In this document: one piece after another, positions 5,680 through 7,647 of the stretch
Numbering within the stretch: position 1 is the stretch's first letter
Layout of the letters: every line of letters starts with the position of its first letter
Source: a bacterium
Lineage (GTDB): Bacteria > CSSED10-310 > JAJRTK01
Length of the DNA stretch: 7,647 nucleotides
Reading direction: 5' to 3'
Assembly (NCBI GenBank): GCA_024278345.1
Contig: JAJRTK010000040.1
Span: 1-7,647 of the forward strand
Translations under genes and position numbers: made by a program
The notes under the pieces: model-generated
Seen by the model: only the letters and a program-made list of their open reading frames with translations
Database searches by the model: none
What the model was told of the DNA's origin: nothing

Positions 5680-7187
5680 TGGCTGGGGTCTCGGTTGTCC
5701 GGCGGGTCCAAATGGCTGTTGGACTTGCGCGTCGTCGGAGAATCCGGGTTTGCTGCCTGTTCCGGCGCTTCGCCACCGGTGGAGTTGCCAATCTTCTTCA
5801 GAAGTTGTCGCAGCCCCGCTTCGAGCCGCAATAGCCGCAAAGCCAGGGCATCTTGATCGACTCGTATCTGGAGAGCGGTTGCTTGAACCAAGAGAGGTTG
5901 TTCTTTTCTAAGGATCTTGAGAGTCAAGGTGCCTTCGAGCTTCGGCTGCCAGGTTTCCTCTTCGAGCTGACTAATATCTTCCAGGATCTTACCGTTGATC
6001 TCAAGGAGAATGTCGCCTTCTTTCAGGCCCAACCACCCAGCCAAGGGAGGGGATATCACTTTTTCCACGATGACGCCTCTCTCTTGGCCGGCTTTCGGAC
6101 GCCTGTTTGCCAGGAGAAGACCCGCCCACCGGGTCTTTGCCACCTTTGGCCACGTCCGTGAGGGGCGTTCTCCCAACGTCACGGAGATTTCTTGTTGTGC
6201 TCCGTCTCGAAGGATGAGCATTGGGAGGGTTTGCCCGATACCTCTTGTCCAAAGGTGATGGACCAGCCCAGAGAGAGTGGTGACTTTCTGGCCGTCCACG
6301 GCGACGATGCGATCCCCAGCAGCCAGTCCAGCCGCTTTGGCCGGACTGTCAGGATGCACACCCGAGATATAGAGAGAACCGATGTTTTCCACGGCGGGGT
6401 TGGCTCCCAGATCGAGCTCCAGAGTGGGGCCTTCGAGCTGGACTCCCAAGTAGGGCCGGCGCACGTTTCCAGAATTTCGAAGCATTTCGGTCACCAGTTC
6501 CCGAGCGCGGAAAGCGGGGATTGCGACGCGGCTTATTCGTTCGGTCCCCTCTTCCATGAAGTGGGGAGCGTAGAGGCCCACCAGCCGCCCCTCGAGATCG
6601 AACAAGGCTGCCCCGCTTCTGGAAAGAGCCCCCAAAGGGGAGAAGCGGACGAAGTCCTCGAGCCTTCCTGTAACGGCCCGACGGGCAACTCCATTGAGCA
6701 GGCCAAGGGAAAGCGTGGTGAAGGAGACCCCTTCCCGGCTGATCAAGACCAGGAACGTGCCGGTCTCGGGCTTATTCGAGAACTCGGGAACTCGCCAGAC
6801 ATGTTTCCCCGTGTCACGGAAGAGGGCCATGCCAGACAGCTCATCGACTCCCGCCAGTTCGAGCTCCACCGTCTCCTTACCCAAAACGATGCGGTAATCC
6901 GACCCATCGACGGCGACTTTCGCCGGTGCAACCAGCAGACCCTGTTCATCGACCACCACCGCCGTGCCTACGCGGTAGCGGCACTCCTGGTGGTGGGAAG
7001 AGGAAGGGCGATGGCGGTGGACGACAAGCGGAAACACGCTGTCCGCTGAAATCCGGACCACCGAGGGTATTGCTCCTTCGAGGTCGAGGCCGGAGCCGGC
7101 TTGGGAAAGTGACGGGAGCAGAGAGAGGAACGTCAAGGCGATAGCGAAAGCCGGTATCACCACGCGGAACGGGACGGCATCGGTCAT
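5676..7187 (-). CDS. Secreted HtrA-like protein with degenerate trypsin domain and two PDZ domains
   Basis: Predicted 503-residue periplasmic relative of the DegP/HtrA proteases. A signal peptide (residues 1-30, ending SLSQA before GSG) is followed by a trypsin-like fold (about 37-230), PDZ1 (about 245-338, YLGVQL... SPAKAAGLAAGDRI), PDZ2 (about 352-430, PLAGWLGLKEGDILLEING), a leucine-rich helix (446-466) and a polar, probably disordered tail (468-503). The triad is broken: the usual TNxHVV is VAPAKVAV with Lys90 at the His position, the DxDLAL Asp is Gly119 (DELSGMAL), and only the Ser191 region (LSRSGAAL, normally GNSGGPL) keeps its serine. It is therefore likely a pseudoprotease, chaperone or PDZ scaffold. 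ATG 7187 was chosen because it begins the signal peptide. The frame stays open upstream to a GTG at 7628, but that stretch is Arg-rich and unlike a protein. The Shine-Dalgarno site is weak. The stop overlaps the lepB start. Confidence 0.85.
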   Translation of the reverse strand: MTDAVPFRVVIPAFAIALTFLSLLPSLSQAGSGLDLEGAIPSVVRISADSVFPLVVHRHRPSSSHHQECRYRVGTAVVVDEQGLLVAPAKVAVDGSDYRIVLGKETVELELAGVDELSGMALFRDTGKHVWRVPEFSNKPETGTFLVLISREGVSFTTLSLGLLNGVARRAVTGRLEDFVRFSPLGALSRSGAALFDLEGRLVGLYAPHFMEEGTERISRVAIPAFRARELVTEMLRNSGNVRRPYLGVQLEGPTLELDLGANPAVENIGSLYISGVHPDSPAKAAGLAAGDRIVAVDGQKVTTLSGLVHHLWTRGIGQTLPMLILRDGAQQEISVTLGERPSRTWPKVAKTRWAGLLLANRRPKAGQERGVIVEKVISPPLAGWLGLKEGDILLEINGKILEDISQLEEETWQPKLEGTLTLKILRKEQPLLVQATALQIRVDQDALALRLLRLEAGLRQLLKKIGNSTGGEAPEQAANPDSPTTRKSNSHLDPPDNRDPSQ

Positions 7188-7228
7188 CGTTTGGGCCGTG
7201 TCTCGCTGCCATCGACATCGGTCACCTG

Positions 7229-7250
7229 ATCTTTGTGCGCTTCGCGGTTT
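7229..7250 (-). repeat. Dispersed 22-nt repeat, copy in the leader of the HtrA-like gene
   Basis: Minus-strand match, 20 of 22 positions, to the MITE segment 920-941, including an exact 13-mer AGCGCACAAAGAT. It ends about 40 bases before the ATG at 7187. No MITE terminal repeat lies nearby. Confidence 0.5.
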
Positions 7251-7369
7251 CCCTTTCCTTCTCCTGTTTTGTCCTGTCTTAACACTCATGGAGACCCATC
7301 GAACCACCCCAGAAGCATGAAAGGCTGGACGCTGCGGACACCGATGTTTTCCCCACCCCCAATCTTTTC

Positions 7370-7429
7370 GCATGGAGGCCTTCCGGCCTTTCTCCGGCCT
7401 TTGGCATGGAGGCCTTCCGGTCTCCATGC
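7370..7429. repeat. Paired 17-bp direct repeats forming GGAA-loop hairpins
   Basis: GCATGGAGGCCTTCCGG occurs at 7370-7386 and again at 7404-7420. The second copy continues into TCTCCATGC, so on the minus strand 7404-7429 folds as an 11-bp stem with one mismatch and a GGAA tetraloop. The first copy gives a 5-bp stem (7376-7389) with the same loop. A 10-mer TCCGGCCTTT is also duplicated (7382-7391 and 7393-7402). Confidence 0.7.
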
Positions 7430-7557
7430 TGGCGTGTACTTTCGCGGCAAGACAGATGTCTGCTTTGCGTTTACTTTCATGGTAAGTGGAGACCCCACAT
7501 TCTGGACGTGCTCTTCTTTTAGGGCGGGGTTGTCGGCAAACCCTTTGTTTTCTACGT

Positions 7558-7577
7558 GTTGCGTTCCGCTCACATCG
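7558..7577 (-). repeat. Dispersed 20-nt motif, copy B
   Basis: On the minus strand it reads CGATGTGAGCGGAACGCAAC, 19 of 20 identical to copy A at 2614-2633. A hairpin (stem CGGCGG / CCGCCG, 7576-7595) ends exactly at the CG that begins the motif, just as the palindrome does at copy C. It lies about 370 bases before the HtrA-like start and reads toward it. Confidence 0.6.
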
Positions 7578-7647
7578 GCGGCAGTCCGTCCGCCGCTGTT
7601 CGCCATCATCGCCGCTCTCACTCTCCACTGCCCTAAGGCCGAAGCAC

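Larger units (their letters stand above)
7188..7647. other. Gene-poor region with repeats and hairpins upstream of the HtrA-like gene
   Basis: Several frames are open here on both strands, but none has a ribosome binding site or a recognisable domain. The visible content is a pair of 17-bp direct repeats (7370-7386 and 7404-7420), a hairpin with a GGAA loop (7404-7429), a stem CGGCGG / CCGCCG (7576-7581 with 7590-7595) directly next to dispersed motif copy B, and a 22-nt repeat copy near the gene start. It must contain the promoter of the HtrA-like gene and lepB, but I could not place a convincing -35/-10 pair. It may include a decayed element or a structured leader RNA. Confidence 0.5.

Noticed and set aside
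6192-7049. 285-residue plus-strand frame opposite the HtrA-like gene
   Set aside because: Antisense shadow of a gene with a clear signal peptide and PDZ domains.
7184-7225. Small leader ORF (GTG start, 13 codons) whose TGA overlaps the HtrA-like ATG
   Set aside because: The overlap is suggestive, but there is no ribosome binding site and the peptide has no recognisable feature.
7188-7628. N-terminal extension of the HtrA-like frame by 147 residues to a GTG at 7628
   Set aside because: The extension is rich in Arg, Cys and Lys, resembles no domain, contains the repeat motifs, and would bury the signal peptide that begins at the ATG at 7187.
7479-7647. Plus-strand frame from the ATG at 7479 open to the window edge
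   Set aside because: There is no Shine-Dalgarno site, it overlaps motif copy B and a hairpin, and the encoded peptide is unlike any family I know.

Overview
This GC-rich bacterial window carries ordinary housekeeping genes, with unusual repeats in the gaps between them. The combination of an MltA-type murein transglycosylase, MutS2 with a C-terminal Smr domain, a short signal peptidase I and a periplasmic HtrA/PDZ-like protein points to a Gram-negative organism. MutS2 together with MltA argues against an enteric gammaproteobacterium. A Verrucomicrobiota-like or deltaproteobacterial host fits, but that is a guess from gene content only; there is no rRNA to settle it.

Layout. 1-714 (minus): a short-chain dehydrogenase/reductase (SDR) gene, cut at its 3' end by the window edge. 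715-1290: a long gene-free region holding a 201-bp MITE-like element (890-1090) with perfect 24-bp terminal inverted repeats, an 8-bp target duplication and a phased array of four hairpins; a perfect 20-bp palindrome; and one copy of a dispersed 20-nt motif. 1291-2520 (plus): mltA. 2521-2736: a gap with a second copy of the motif. 2737-5085 (plus): mutS2. 5074-5679 (minus): lepB, overlapping mutS2 tail to tail by 12 bp. 5676-7187 (minus): a secreted HtrA-like protein with two PDZ domains, joined to lepB by an ATGA stop/start overlap. 7188-7647: no convincing gene, but direct repeats, hairpins and further dispersed repeat copies.

Functionally, lepB and the HtrA/PDZ gene form a translationally coupled pair for export and envelope protein quality control. 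MltA remodels peptidoglycan in the same compartment. MutS2 acts in the cytoplasm (recombination control or rescue of collided ribosomes) and the SDR in acyl or ketone reduction. The HtrA-like protein appears to have lost the catalytic His and Asp, so it is probably a pseudoprotease or PDZ scaffold.

The most novel material is intergenic: the MITE with its hairpin array; a 20-nt motif (CGATGNGAGCGGAACGCAAC-like) found three times, each time in a gap and oriented toward the gene downstream of it; and a 22-nt repeat shared by the MITE interior and the leader of the HtrA-like gene. No CRISPR array, tRNA, rRNA or transposase gene was found.
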